Source: Halorubrum sp. PV6
Lineage (GTDB): Archaea > Halobacteriota > Halobacteria > Halobacteriales > Haloferacaceae
Direction of reading: 5' to 3'
Assembly (NCBI RefSeq): GCF_003990725.2
Contig: NZ_CP030064.1
Coordinates: 2,294,001 to 2,358,000 of the forward strand
Length of the DNA stretch: 64,000 nt
Position numbers and translations under genes: made by a program. The notes beneath the pieces are model-generated. The model saw only the letters and a list, made by a program, of their open reading frames with translations, made no database searches and had not been told where the DNA came from. Every line of letters begins with the position of its first letter. The first letter of the stretch is position 1. Shown here piece after piece: positions 42,953 to 52,298 of the stretch.

Positions 42953-45115
42953 TTACCGAGGATCGCGGTCCGCCCCGTGACCGGACTCGTCGTCGGTGTC
43001 CGGGTCGGTCGGGTCGTCCCCCGCTTCGTCGGGGTCGTCCTCCGCTTCGGGATCGTCTCCCTCTTCGGGGTCGTCGTGGTCGGTGATCACCGCCGGCTCC
43101 GAGGGCAGATCGTCGGCCGGTTCGTCGTCGCTCGTCTCGCGACCGGCGTCCGCGTCGGCCTCGTGGCCGTCGGCCTCGCCGTCCGCGCCCGCGTCGAGCG
43201 CGTCGGCGGCTTCGTCGGCCGACCGGTCGATCTTCGCCCCGTTCGACGCGTCGGGGTCGCGCTCGACGCCCCCGTCCGTCGGCCCGGACACCCGGCGCCC
43301 GGAGCCGAAGAGTCGCTGCCTGAGCGTCCGGCGGCTGGGTCGCTCCGCGAGCAGCAGCGAGCACTCCACGTCGTGGACCACGTCGAGGTGCAGGGAGTTG
43401 GAGACGAGCCGCGAGAGCAGCCCCTTCTCCGTCGCGCCGATGATGACGAGCGTGCTGTCCGCGGCCTCCCTGGCGATGGCACCTTCGACGTTGCCGGTGT
43501 CGTCGACGACCCGCTCTGCGGCGGCGAGGTCGTTTTCGTCGGCCCACGCCGCGAGGAACCGCTCGCCGTCGTCCCGGTTCTCCGGCCCGTCGACGACGTG
43601 GAGCAGGCGCACCTCCGCGTCCGCGGTCCGCGAGAGGACGCTCGCGACCTCCGCGCCGAGCGTCGAGTCGGGCCCCCCGGAGGTGGGGATCAGGACCCGC
43701 GAGGTGTCGAGGTCGCTCTCGCTCAGGATGAGGAAGTCGCAGGGGAGCTGGTTCGTCAGCTCGTCGATCGGTCGCTCGGCGCGGGCCGCGCTCCAGAGCT
43801 GGTCTTCGCCCCACCCCATCAACACGGCGTCCGGGCGCGTCCGGCGAGCCATGTTGAACACCTCCTCGAAGGAGCGGTGCGAGACCACGGTCGAGGTGGA
43901 GACGTCGATGTCGTACGCTTCCGCGGTCTCTCGGAGCCCGGACATGCCCGCCTCGGACACGTCGGCGATCCGGCCCGCCCCGGCCGCAAGCGACATCCGC
44001 TCGGGCGCCTGCACGACGTGGACGATGTGGACGAGGCCGTCCTCGTGGTCGCTCGCGACCCGGCTCGCGAGGTCGACGATGGGGCCGTCGGTCCGCGGGT
44101 TGGTGATCGGCACCATCACGCGGTACCCCTCGTTGGCGAACAGCGTCGCCTCGGTGGCGTCTAAGATCGGGACGTACGAGCGCCCGGCGGCGCGGCCCAG
44201 GACCCACTCGGGCACCGTGAGCCGGCGGTTCATCCCCTCGAAGCGCGCCTCCTCTAAGCGCTCCTCGCTGGTCTGGAAGTAGTTCACGAGCGTCACCAGG
44301 ACGATGCCGCCGATGGTGTTGCCGAGGAGGACCGGGAGGACGAACCCGACGAGTCCGGAGTAGAGGCTGATCTCCGCGCCGTACAGCGGAATACTGTACT
44401 CGAAGAACAGGTAGAGCACCTCGGTGAAGGAGACGACCACGTGGAACAGGTCGCCGAGCGGAATCGCGAGGAAGGCGAGGTAGACCACGAGCATCCGGCT
44501 CATGGAGTCGGTGGAGGCGAAGCTCACCCAGACGACGCCCGCGACGATCAGCCCGGCCATCGCCGCCTTGAAGAAGAGCGGGACGGCGCCGACGGCGAAG
44601 CCGCCCTCGGAGATGTACCTCGCCGCGGCGACGGTGTCGCCGGTGAAGACGCCGCCGTACGACAACACGAGCGCGCCGAGGCCGCCGCCGACGAAGTTGC
44701 CCGCGAGCACGATAGACCAGTGCCGGAGGAGCGTCGGGAGGCTCGCGAGCCGCTCTAAGGTCAGCGCGACCGGCGGCAGCGTGTTCTCTGTGTACAGCTG
44801 GTAGCCGCCGATGATGATGTAGATGAACCCGAGCGGGTAGAGGAGCACGCTCAGTATCGGGTGGGAGTCGGTCGCCGCCGTCAGCGAGGCGTACAGCATG
44901 AAGGTGATCGTGATCGCCAGCCCCGCCGCGAGCCCGCTGAAGAAGAGCTCGCGGCTCCCGGAGGTAACCTCCTCGTCTGCGGCGGCGATGATCCGCTGGA
45001 ACACCTCGTCGGACGAGAAGCGGTCCCGGACGGCCTCGCCGACCGCGGGCGCGCCGCTCCGCGAGCGCTCGACGACGTCGCGCATCGAGTCGTCGGGTGG
45101 TGGTGAGTCGGTCAC
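42953..45115 (-). CDS. Formate/nitrite-type channel fused to two universal stress protein domains
   Basis: The 720-residue protein has an FNT channel domain at about 40-310, with six helices and the repeated segments SGLAAGLAITITFMLYASL, GNFVGGGLGALVLSYGG and LLGNTIGGIVLVTLVNYF typical of that pore. Two USP-like domains follow (about 330-465 and 475-590), containing VMVPITNPRTDGPIV, VLMGWGEDQ, RVLIPTSGGPDS and LVIIGATEKGLLSRLVSNSL. A very acidic tail of about 100 residues ends the protein. It probably conducts small anions with cytoplasmic nucleotide-type control. The GTG at 45115 fits a TATA-like GATTTAAAAG at about 45135-45144. The next ATG is at 45085. Confidence 0.85.
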   Translation of the reverse strand: MTDSPPPDDSMRDVVERSRSGAPAVGEAVRDRFSSDEVFQRIIAAADEEVTSGSRELFFSGLAAGLAITITFMLYASLTAATDSHPILSVLLYPLGFIYIIIGGYQLYTENTLPPVALTLERLASLPTLLRHWSIVLAGNFVGGGLGALVLSYGGVFTGDTVAAARYISEGGFAVGAVPLFFKAAMAGLIVAGVVWVSFASTDSMSRMLVVYLAFLAIPLGDLFHVVVSFTEVLYLFFEYSIPLYGAEISLYSGLVGFVLPVLLGNTIGGIVLVTLVNYFQTSEERLEEARFEGMNRRLTVPEWVLGRAAGRSYVPILDATEATLFANEGYRVMVPITNPRTDGPIVDLASRVASDHEDGLVHIVHVVQAPERMSLAAGAGRIADVSEAGMSGLRETAEAYDIDVSTSTVVSHRSFEEVFNMARRTRPDAVLMGWGEDQLWSAARAERPIDELTNQLPCDFLILSESDLDTSRVLIPTSGGPDSTLGAEVASVLSRTADAEVRLLHVVDGPENRDDGERFLAAWADENDLAAAERVVDDTGNVEGAIAREAADSTLVIIGATEKGLLSRLVSNSLHLDVVHDVECSLLLAERPSRRTLRQRLFGSGRRVSGPTDGGVERDPDASNGAKIDRSADEAADALDAGADGEADGHEADADAGRETSDDEPADDLPSEPAVITDHDDPEEGDDPEAEDDPDEAGDDPTDPDTDDESGHGADRDPR

Positions 45116-45165
45116 TGCCGGTACACTCTCGGCGCGATTTAAAAGGAATTGCTCTTTGCGGTCGC

Positions 45166-46461
45166 TCAGGCCCGGTCGACGGTCACGAGTCGCACCTCGA
45201 CGGCGGTCTCCGCCCCGATTTCGGCTTCGATCCGCCGGTCGAGCGCGTCGGCGACCCCCTCGATCCCGCCGTTACCGGGTGGCGCGCCGACGGTGACGAC
45301 GACGCGCTCGGTGTCGAACGGAGGGAGCGTGCCCCGCCGGTCGACGTGGAGTTCGAGCAGCTCGAAGTCGGGGTCGAGCGCGGCGAGCTCGTCGCCGGCG
45401 GCGGTCCGGATGTCGGCCTCGGTGGTCGAGGCGACGTACGACTCGTAGGTGACGCCGCCGAGGAAGAGCGACAGCACGGCGATGGCGACCGCGAGGACCG
45501 CGACGCGTTTTATAAACGCGGCGCGCGCGTCGTCCTCGCGGAACCAGCGCCGCGGCCGGTACCCCTCGTACCAGAGGACGACCAGCGCGGAGAGGTTGAT
45601 AGAGAGGACGTTCACGGCGACGATCACGCTCGCGCCCAACACGAGCCGGGGGACCCAGAAGGCGATGCCGATGCCGACGGCTGCCGCGGGCGGGATGAGC
45701 GCCACCGCGATCATCACGCCGACGAGCGTCGCGGAGACGCCCGTCATCAGCGAGACGATCCCGGCGACGCCGGCGCCGATGGCGACGACGAGGACGAGGA
45801 CGTTCGGGGCGAGTCGCTCCGAGACTTCGGCGAGCGCCAGCGGGTCGGTTCCGGGCGGGACGAGCGCGAGGTTGCGCACCGCGAACGCGAACAGCGTCGC
45901 GGCCGCGACCGCGACGACGACCCCGATCACCTGCATCCGCACGCCGCGTCGGAACATGGCCTCGTCGTCGACGACGGTGCCGACCGCGGCCGACATCGCC
46001 GGCCCAATGAGCGGGGCGATCACCATCGAGCCGACCACCGTCGCCGGGGAGTCGAGGAGCAGGCCGGCGGTCGCGATCACGGCCGAGAGCACCGTCATCA
46101 GCACGTACGTCCCGAGCCCCGAGGCGAGGTCGTCGGCCTTCGCCTGTAGCTCCTCACGCGAGATCCGGTTCGCGCCGCCCTCCGCATCCTCCTCGTAGGC
46201 GTCTTCGAGCGCTTCGAACCGCCGGGAGATCACCGTCTCGGCCGCGACGATGACGGTGTAGGTGTTCTCGTTTATCCCCGCCTCGCGGAGCCGTTCCAAG
46301 ACCGGCTCGACGGCGGCGGTCGGGAGCGGGAACGTCGCGACCGCGGTGTACTCGCGGCCGCTCGTCTCGTCGGTGACGACGTAGTCGATCCCCTCGTCGT
46401 CGAGCGCGCGGACCACGGCCGCGCGCTTGCCCGCCGGAATCATGACCTGAACGAGTCGCAC
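45166..46461 (-). CDS. TIGR00341/DUF389-family membrane protein
   Basis: The 431-residue protein starts MRLVQVMIPAGKRAAVVRAL, a ferredoxin-like cytoplasmic domain (about 1-85), followed by about seven to eight membrane helices of the DUF389 domain. SPATVVGSMVIAPLIGPAMSAAVGTVVDD and SLMTGVSATLVGVMIAVALIPPAAAVGIG carry the conserved Pro-Gly turns. A second small domain closes it. The function is unknown; transport has been suggested for the family. The start is a GTG, supported by a TATA-like TTTATAAG (46483-46490) about 25 bases upstream and by the family beginning MRLxQ. Confidence 0.85.
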   Translation of the reverse strand: MRLVQVMIPAGKRAAVVRALDDEGIDYVVTDETSGREYTAVATFPLPTAAVEPVLERLREAGINENTYTVIVAAETVISRRFEALEDAYEEDAEGGANRISREELQAKADDLASGLGTYVLMTVLSAVIATAGLLLDSPATVVGSMVIAPLIGPAMSAAVGTVVDDEAMFRRGVRMQVIGVVVAVAAATLFAFAVRNLALVPPGTDPLALAEVSERLAPNVLVLVVAIGAGVAGIVSLMTGVSATLVGVMIAVALIPPAAAVGIGIAFWVPRLVLGASVIVAVNVLSINLSALVVLWYEGYRPRRWFREDDARAAFIKRVAVLAVAIAVLSLFLGGVTYESYVASTTEADIRTAAGDELAALDPDFELLELHVDRRGTLPPFDTERVVVTVGAPPGNGGIEGVADALDRRIEAEIGAETAVEVRLVTVDRA

Positions 46462-46621
46462 GGTCGGTGGTCTCGCCGGTGCAACTTATAAAGATGCGGT
46501 GGCCCGCCGGACGGCCCGTACGCGGGGCGGTGGTTCGGTCGCGGCGAACGGTCCGCGACGGGGCGTCGTCCCGCGCGAAACGGAACTTTAATGCGCGAAT
46601 CGCTCGGAGCCTTAGCCAAGT

Positions 46622-46873
46622 ATGCTCGCGCCGCTGTTCATCGACACGTTCCTGCTCGATTACCACCTCGGGCACGTCATACTGTTCGGGTTCGCCCTCT
46701 CGCTTCTGGCGGCCGTGCCCCTGAAATCCCAGAAGGTGATCGCGTCCATCTTCGCCGGGTTCGGGACGATCTTCCTCGCCGGCCCGTACACGACGATGCC
46801 GAAGACGTACATCCTGATCGGGATCCCGATGGTCCTGATCGGCTCCCTGCTGTGGACGATGGCCGGTAACTGA
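46622..46873 (+). CDS. Small membrane protein, conserved in haloarchaea
   Basis: The 83-residue protein has three hydrophobic helices: about 15-31 (GHVILFGFALSLLAAVP), 38-53 (VIASIFAGFGTIFLAG) and 61-78. Loop segments LKSQKV and YTTMPKTY lie between them. The codon bias is normal and a TATA-like CTTTAATG lies about 35 bases upstream. The role is unknown. Confidence 0.65.
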   Translation: MLAPLFIDTFLLDYHLGHVILFGFALSLLAAVPLKSQKVIASIFAGFGTIFLAGPYTTMPKTYILIGIPMVLIGSLLWTMAGN

Positions 46874-47016
46874 GCTGGACCGCTCGCGCGTTCGATTCGC
46901 TGTTCTCACCTGTGTCTCGCTGACCGAGCGCCGCCGCCGTCGCGCTCGGCGGGCCGGTTCCCGCGTCCCGGTGTTCGATCCCGCCTCTTTTTGCACCCCG
47001 AGCGAAACTCCCCGCC

Positions 47017-47898
47017 ATGGTAACGGTACGGGCACCCGCCACGAGCGCGAACCTCGGCAGCGGGTTCGACGTGTTCGGCGCGGCCCTCACGCGACCGGCG
47101 GACGTCGTCACCGTCGAGAAGGCGGCGGAGACGACGATCGAGGTCACCGGCGTCGGAGCGCAGTACATCCCCGAAGACCCCGAGAAGAACACGGTCGGCG
47201 CCGTCGTGGACGCGCTCGACGCCCCCGCCCGCATCCACATTGATAAGGGCGTCCGCCCGGCGTCCGGACTCGGCTCCTCGGCGGCCAGCGCCGCCGGCGC
47301 GGCCGTCGCGCTCAACAAACTGTACGACCGGGGGCTCTCCCGGTCCGAACTCGTCCCCATCGCCGCCGAGGGCGAGGCGGTCGTCTCCGGGGTCGCCCAC
47401 TCCGACAACGTCGCCCCGTCGATCCTCGGCGGGTTCACGGTGACGACGAGCGAGGGCACACACGCCGTCGACGCCTCGATCCCCCTCGTGGTCTGTCTCC
47501 CCGACGTGGCCGTCTCGACGCGCGACGCGCGCCGGGTCGTCCCCGAGACGGCCGCGATGGGCGACCTCGTCGAGACGGTCGGCAACGCCGCCACGCTCGC
47601 GATCGGGATGTGTCGGTCCGACCCCGACCTCGTCGGCGCCGGCATGAGCGACCCGGTCGTCACCCCCGAGCGCGCCCGCCTGATAACGGGGTACGACGAG
47701 GTGCGCTCGGCCGCCTTCGGAGCCGGCGCGACGGGCGTCACCGTCAGCGGCGCCGGCCCCGCGATCCTGGCCGTCTGTCGCGAGGAGGCGCAGCGCGGCG
47801 TCGCCGCCGCGATGCTCGACGCCTTCAGCGAGGCCGGCATCGACGCCCGCGCCTACCAGAGCCGGATCGGTGCGGGGTCGACGATACTGGACGAGTGA
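47017..47898 (+). CDS. thrB: Homoserine kinase
   Basis: The 293-residue protein is a GHMP-family kinase that phosphorylates homoserine in threonine synthesis. Motifs are VRAPATSANLGSGFDVFGAAL at the N-terminus, PASGLGSSAASAAGAAVALN (ATP-binding, about 86-105), and the C-terminal GATGVTVSGAGPAILAVC. The length is typical of archaeal ThrB. It stands alone, with a T-rich CTTTTTGC box about 28 bases upstream that may act as a weak TATA. Confidence 0.93.
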   Translation: MVTVRAPATSANLGSGFDVFGAALTRPADVVTVEKAAETTIEVTGVGAQYIPEDPEKNTVGAVVDALDAPARIHIDKGVRPASGLGSSAASAAGAAVALNKLYDRGLSRSELVPIAAEGEAVVSGVAHSDNVAPSILGGFTVTTSEGTHAVDASIPLVVCLPDVAVSTRDARRVVPETAAMGDLVETVGNAATLAIGMCRSDPDLVGAGMSDPVVTPERARLITGYDEVRSAAFGAGATGVTVSGAGPAILAVCREEAQRGVAAAMLDAFSEAGIDARAYQSRIGAGSTILDE

Positions 47899-47966
47899 GG
47901 ACGTGCGGCGGTGCGGATTCGCTTAAAAAGGTAGCCCGGCGTGTCCGCGGCGCGACGACGCGCGAG

Positions 47967-48536
47967 TCAGGGCGCGCGGGCGACCACGGCGAACGTCTCT
48001 GTGCGCTCGGACGCGGTGAGTACGTCGAACCCCGCCGCCTCCAGCGCGTCGGCGGCGTCGCTCGCGGCGAACCGCTCGTCGGCCGGCGGGCCGTGCGCGC
48101 CGTCGCCCGCGGCCGACCAGTCGAAGAGCGCGAGGCGCCCGCCGGGGCGAATCACGCGCGCCAGCGCCGCGAGCGCCTCGTCGCTCGCGAACTCGTGGTA
48201 CGTCATCGTCGAGAACGCGGCGTCGAGGGCGTCGTCCGCGAACGGTAGGTCGGACACGTCGCTCTCGACGAGGCCGACGTTCTCGGGGACGCCCTTGTCG
48301 CGGTAGAACGCGTGCATCTCGGCTTGCACGTCGACGCCGTGGACGCGCTCGACGTGCGGCGCGACCGCGTCGGTATAAAAGCCGGTGCCGCTGCCGAGGT
48401 CGGCGACCGTCGCCGCGGCGCGGTCGTCGCCGTCGGCGGTCAACGCGCCGAGAAGCTCCTCGGCGGACACCCATCGGTACCGGTCGGGGCGTTCGAGCTC
48501 TGCGGCCTTCTCGGCGTCAAACGTGTGAAAACCCAT
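47967..48536 (-). CDS. Class I SAM-dependent methyltransferase
   Basis: The 189-residue protein has methyltransferase motif I ATVADLGSGTGFYTDAVAPHV (about 44-64), motif II-like RVHGVDVQAEMHAFY, and DDALDAAFSTMTYHEFASDEALAALARVIRPGGRLALFDWSA, as in UbiE-like enzymes. The substrate is unknown. It is convergent with thrB. Confidence 0.85.
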   Translation of the reverse strand: MGFHTFDAEKAAELERPDRYRWVSAEELLGALTADGDDRAAATVADLGSGTGFYTDAVAPHVERVHGVDVQAEMHAFYRDKGVPENVGLVESDVSDLPFADDALDAAFSTMTYHEFASDEALAALARVIRPGGRLALFDWSAAGDGAHGPPADERFAASDAADALEAAGFDVLTASERTETFAVVARAP

Positions 48537-48581
48537 GCGCGGTCTTGTACGCGAGTCACTAAAACGAGTCCGATCGAGCGC

Positions 48582-49721
48582 TCACCACTCGGCGGCGAGC
48601 GCGTCGACGAGCCGGTCGATCTCCGACTCGGTGGAGACCGCGTGGACCGACGCGCGGACCCCGTTCGGGTGCGGCAGCGAGCGGACGACGATTCCCTCGT
48701 CGGCGAGGCGATCGACCGTCGACTCGGGGTCGTCGACGTCGATCGTGACGAGGCCGGACTCGTACTCGCGGGGGCTCAGCAGGCGCTCGTCGGGGACGCC
48801 GTCCTTGAGCCGGTCCGTGAGCGACGCGATCCGGGCCTCGATCGTCTCGATGCCGACCGCGTCGATGGCGTCGAGCGCCTCGACCAGCCCGACGTGGGCG
48901 GCCGGGGTCGTCGTGCCGACCTCGAAGCGCTTCGCGCCGGGCTTGAACTCGATGTCGTCGCCGGTCGGGTCGGTGACGCTCCGGTACCCGACCGCGCGCG
49001 GCGACAGCTCGGCGGCGGCCTCGCCGTCGACGTAGAGGAACCCGGCGCCCCACGGGCCGAGCGTCCACTTGTGGCCGGCCATCGCCACGGCGTCGGCGCC
49101 CCACGCCGCCACGTCCACGGCGACCTGGCCGGGCGACTGGACCGCGTCGACGAGCGTGAACGCGCCCGCCTCGTTCGCGACGTCGACGAGGTCGGCGACG
49201 GGGAGCCGCGTCCCGTGGGTCCACGTGATGGCGCTGAAACAGACGAGCCGCGCGTCGGCGACCGCCTCGGCGTACTCGTCGCGGTCGACGCGCCCGTCCT
49301 CGGTCTCTACGACGCGCACCTCGACGCCCTCGTCTTCGAGCCGCTTCCAGGGGAGGACGCCGGCCGGGTGTTCCAGATCGGTCCGGACGACCACGTCGCC
49401 GGGCTCCCAGTCGATCGCGCCGGCGACGCGCCCGATGCCGTCGCTCGTGCTCTCGGTGAGCGCGATCTCGTTGGTCTCGGCCCCGACGAACGCGGCGATC
49501 CGCTCGCGAACCGTCTCGTACGTCTCGAAGGCGCGGGTGTACGGGTCAGTCGTCGCCGAGCCGTACTCGTGGTCGGCGAGGAGCTCGGACGCGGCGTCGA
49601 CGACGTACTCGGGGCTCGGGCCGTGCGCCCCGAAGTTGAAATACGCGGCCTCGCCGAGCGCCGGCACGTCCGCGCGGAGTTCGCGCGGGGTCATCCCGCC
49701 GTCGGCCTCTGGCCCCGTCAT
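48582..49721 (-). CDS. PLP-dependent class V aminotransferase
   Basis: The 379-residue protein has the class V (cysteine desulfurase-like) fold, with NEIALTESTSDGIGRVAGAIDW near the cofactor site, TLVDAVQSPGQVAVDVAAWGADAVAMAGHKWTLGPWGAGFLYV with the PLP Lys in GHKW (about 215), and the C-terminal GVRASVHAVSTESEIDRLVDAL. It could be a cysteine desulfurase/selenocysteine lyase or a different lyase. No SufU or scaffold gene is next to it. It follows the thioredoxin gene with no gap, so the pair is an operon. Confidence 0.86.
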   Translation of the reverse strand: MTGPEADGGMTPRELRADVPALGEAAYFNFGAHGPSPEYVVDAASELLADHEYGSATTDPYTRAFETYETVRERIAAFVGAETNEIALTESTSDGIGRVAGAIDWEPGDVVVRTDLEHPAGVLPWKRLEDEGVEVRVVETEDGRVDRDEYAEAVADARLVCFSAITWTHGTRLPVADLVDVANEAGAFTLVDAVQSPGQVAVDVAAWGADAVAMAGHKWTLGPWGAGFLYVDGEAAAELSPRAVGYRSVTDPTGDDIEFKPGAKRFEVGTTTPAAHVGLVEALDAIDAVGIETIEARIASLTDRLKDGVPDERLLSPREYESGLVTIDVDDPESTVDRLADEGIVVRSLPHPNGVRASVHAVSTESEIDRLVDALAAEW

Positions 49722-50063
49722 TCAGGCGGTGTGGGCCTCGACCGCGCTGGTGAGGGCGTCCTCCATCTGCGCGCCGACCATCCGGTTCGCGAGTTCGCCG
49801 TCGGCGAACACGAGCAGCGTCGGAATGCCCTGCACACCGTACTCGCCGGCGAGCGCCTGGTGCTGGTCGACGTCGACCTTGAGCACGGCCGCGTCCGTGT
49901 CGTTCGCGACCGACTCGATGGCGGGCTCCATCATCTGACACGGGCCGCACCAGTCGGCGTAGAAGTCGACGAGAAGCACGTCGTGGTCGGCGATGTAGTC
50001 GTCGAAGTCGGCGGCGGCGTCGAGGTGGATCGGTTCTGTCGGGACGGCGTCGGTTGAACTCAT
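49722..50063 (-). CDS. trxA: Thioredoxin
   Basis: The 113-residue protein is a thioredoxin with the active site WCGPC (Trp at about 38) in LLVDFYADWCGPCQMMEPAIE, and VDVDQHQALAGEYGVQGIPTLLVFADGE with the cis-Pro. It begins 10 to 15 residues longer than minimal thioredoxins. Its stop is directly followed by the start of the class V aminotransferase gene, suggesting co-expression. It has a TATA-like CATTATCC upstream on the minus strand (about 50087-50094). Confidence 0.93.
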   Translation of the reverse strand: MSSTDAVPTEPIHLDAAADFDDYIADHDVLLVDFYADWCGPCQMMEPAIESVANDTDAAVLKVDVDQHQALAGEYGVQGIPTLLVFADGELANRMVGAQMEDALTSAVEAHTA

Positions 50064-50256
50064 CGGCTCGTCGTACGCGCTCGACGCGGATAATGGTTTT
50101 GGATAGATTCCACAATACCATGCAGCAATCGGTGCCGGAAACTCGGGGGCACCGCCGTCCCGGACGCTCGGCCGCCGGCGGTGGGCTCACGCCCCGCTCG
50201 CGACCGGCGGCGGCGCGGGCCGAGGATTCAAACCGGCCGCCGCCGAACCTCGCGAC

Positions 50257-50786
50257 ATGTACGCGGTCGTCGGCTGCAACGAGTGTGCGGCGATGTGGCT
50301 CCTCACGGACCCCCAGGCGAGCGACAGCGCGCGATGTCCCCGCTGCGGAAAGACCCACCGGACGGCGAAGCTCAAGCGGTTCTTCGAGTCGGAAGACCGG
50401 GACGCGGCGCGGCAGGCGCGGGCGGCGCTGCTCGCGAAGAAGCGCGGCGAGAGCGAGGCGTTCGCCGAGGTCGACCACGTCTCCGACCTCGAACGCGCCG
50501 TCGACGAGGCGGGGATCGACGACCGGGAGTACCTCGAAGCGTCCGGGATCGACGCCGACGCGGTCGACGAGGCGGCCGCCCGCGCCGAGGGGGGCAGTCG
50601 GGGACGCGCAGTCGGACCGAGATCGTCCGCGACGCGGTGACGGCCGTCGACGAGCCGACCGAGGCGAACGTCGTCGCGCACGCGAGCGAGCGCGGCGTTC
50701 CCCCCGAGACGGCCAGAGAGATACTGACGCGGCTCGCGCGCCGGGGAGAGCTCTCCGAGTCGGGCGGCCGCTACCGGGCGCTGTAG
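50257..50786 (+). pseudogene. DUF5817-type zinc-ribbon protein, split by a one-base deletion in a G tract
   Basis: The first 115 codons encode an N-terminal zinc ribbon (MYAVVGCNECAAMWLL, then CPRCGKTHRTAKLKRF) and a helical linker, as in the haloarchaeal DUF5817 family. After the run of six G at 50589-50594 that frame goes out of register and stops at 50640. The correct C-terminal domain (SRTEIVRDAVTAVDE, ending LSESGGRYRAL, stop at 50784-50786) continues in another frame. Adding one G would restore a protein of 176 residues. This is either a real frameshift or an error at a homopolymer. The intact family is probably DNA- or RNA-binding. Confidence 0.72.
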
Positions 50787-50856
50787 CCCGCCCGAACCAG
50801 CGGCCAGTGGCCCCGCCCTGACAAAGCACTTATACGACCGTTGTCACGGATCGCGT

Positions 50857-51870
50857 ATGGACACGCGAACTGCCCTCCTAGCGGCCGCCGCCGCGCTCTT
50901 GCTCGCGGGTGCGGTCGGCGCCGTCGCCGCGCCGGACGCGATCGTCGACCCGCGCGAGGTCAACGAGCGGTCCGGCGACGTCCGCATCGTCGACACGGTC
51001 GTCTCGCCGGGCGAGGTGCGCGGCGAGACCGCGACGCTCCGGCTCGGCGTCGACCTCCGACACCGGGGCCCGGCCGTGGAGAACGTCACGGTCCGGCACC
51101 GCGCCATCGGCGTCGACTCCGGACTGCTCGTCGACGAGACGACGGTCGACGCCGGCACCGTCGACGGCGGCGGCGAACGCACCGTCAACGGCACCGTCGA
51201 CGTGGAGCGCGCTGGCGGCTACCGGATCGAGACGGTCGTCTTCGCCGACGGCGAGCGCCGCGCGGTCCAGACGACCCGAGTCGGCGGCGTCGAGGCGCTC
51301 ACCCCCGACTACGCCGACTCCCGCGTCGGCTTCACGGAGAGCAACGTCTGGCCGACCGTCGCGGTCAGCGTGCGCGAGGCGGACAACGAGACGGCGACGC
51401 TGTCGGTGTCGCTGTCGGTGACGAACCGCGGCGACGACGCCTCGGAGTCGCTCGACCTCCGCGTCCTCGTTCGGCAGGCGGAGTCGAACGTCATCGCCGA
51501 CGAGGCGAGCGCCACCGTCAGCGAGGTCCGGCCCGGCCGGACCGACACCGTGACGACGACCGTCGAGGTGCCCGCGGACTACAACTACTACGTCGACGCC
51601 GCGCTGTGGAGCGACGACGTCCTCATCGACGAGACGCAGGGCGTCGCCAACCTGAACCCCCGCGAGACGATCAGCGCGGACGAGACGGTCGAGGACGTCG
51701 AGTTCGCCGTCGAGGATTTCAGCCGAGACGAGGGCGCCGTCGACGACGGCCCCGACGACGCCGGCGCGGACGGCGCGAGCCGCACCGGCGACGGAACGCC
51801 CGGCTTCGGCCCCGTCGTCGCGCTCGTCGCGCTCGTCGGCGCGGCGCTCGCGGCACGGAGGCGGCGATGA
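50857..51870 (+). CDS. PGF-CTERM-sorted surface protein
   Basis: The 337-residue protein has an N-terminal signal peptide (LLAAAAALLLAGAVGAVAAP), a beta-sandwich body of two related domains (about 30-150 and 160-285) rich in TVxVERAGGY-like and VTNRGDDASESLDLRVLV strands, an acidic spacer, and a C-terminal TPGFGPVVALVALVGAALAARRRR. The PGF motif followed by a helix and Arg cluster is the signal processed by archaeosortase ArtA, so the protein should be lipid-anchored on the cell surface. The function is unknown. It overlaps the next gene by four bases. Confidence 0.85.
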   Translation: MDTRTALLAAAAALLLAGAVGAVAAPDAIVDPREVNERSGDVRIVDTVVSPGEVRGETATLRLGVDLRHRGPAVENVTVRHRAIGVDSGLLVDETTVDAGTVDGGGERTVNGTVDVERAGGYRIETVVFADGERRAVQTTRVGGVEALTPDYADSRVGFTESNVWPTVAVSVREADNETATLSVSLSVTNRGDDASESLDLRVLVRQAESNVIADEASATVSEVRPGRTDTVTTTVEVPADYNYYVDAALWSDDVLIDETQGVANLNPRETISADETVEDVEFAVEDFSRDEGAVDDGPDDAGADGASRTGDGTPGFGPVVALVALVGAALAARRRR

Positions 51871-52298
51871 CGGACGACCCCGACCGAGCGGCGTCGCACC
51901 GCGAGGACGACACCACCGACGAACCCACCACACCCACCGAACACATGAGCGACACCGACATCGACGACGCCGGCGGTCACACGCCGAGTTCGACCGACGC
52001 CGGCCGTGACGCGACCGAATCGGACAGCGCGAGCGACGGCGGGTTTCGGCCCCTCTCGACCGACCGCCTCCGCGGTATCATCGACCGCGTGGGGCTGGTG
52101 GCGCTGCTGCTGCTCGCGCTGATCGCCGGCTGGGGGTTCTACACGCAAGCAGGCCGGGCGATTCGCACGTGGCTCGACCCGGCGTACCAACCCATCGCGC
52201 TCGCGGCGTTCAACCTCGTCGTGCTGCTCGTCGCGCTGGCCGGCGTCGCCCACCAGCTCTACCGGATCCGCCGGAGCGAACGGGGCGGCGACGCGTAG
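51867..52298 (+). CDS. Membrane protein of unknown function, partner of the PGF-CTERM gene
   Basis: The 143-residue protein has an acidic, Asp/Thr-rich N-terminal 70 residues, then DRLRGIIDRVGLVALLLLALIAGWGFY (first membrane helix) and IALAAFNLVVLLVALAGVAHQLY (second helix), ending in a basic tail. The ATG overlaps the previous stop (ATGA), so the two proteins are translationally coupled and may work together at the membrane. Confidence 0.7.
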   Translation: MTDDPDRAASHREDDTTDEPTTPTEHMSDTDIDDAGGHTPSSTDAGRDATESDSASDGGFRPLSTDRLRGIIDRVGLVALLLLALIAGWGFYTQAGRAIRTWLDPAYQPIALAAFNLVVLLVALAGVAHQLYRIRRSERGGDA

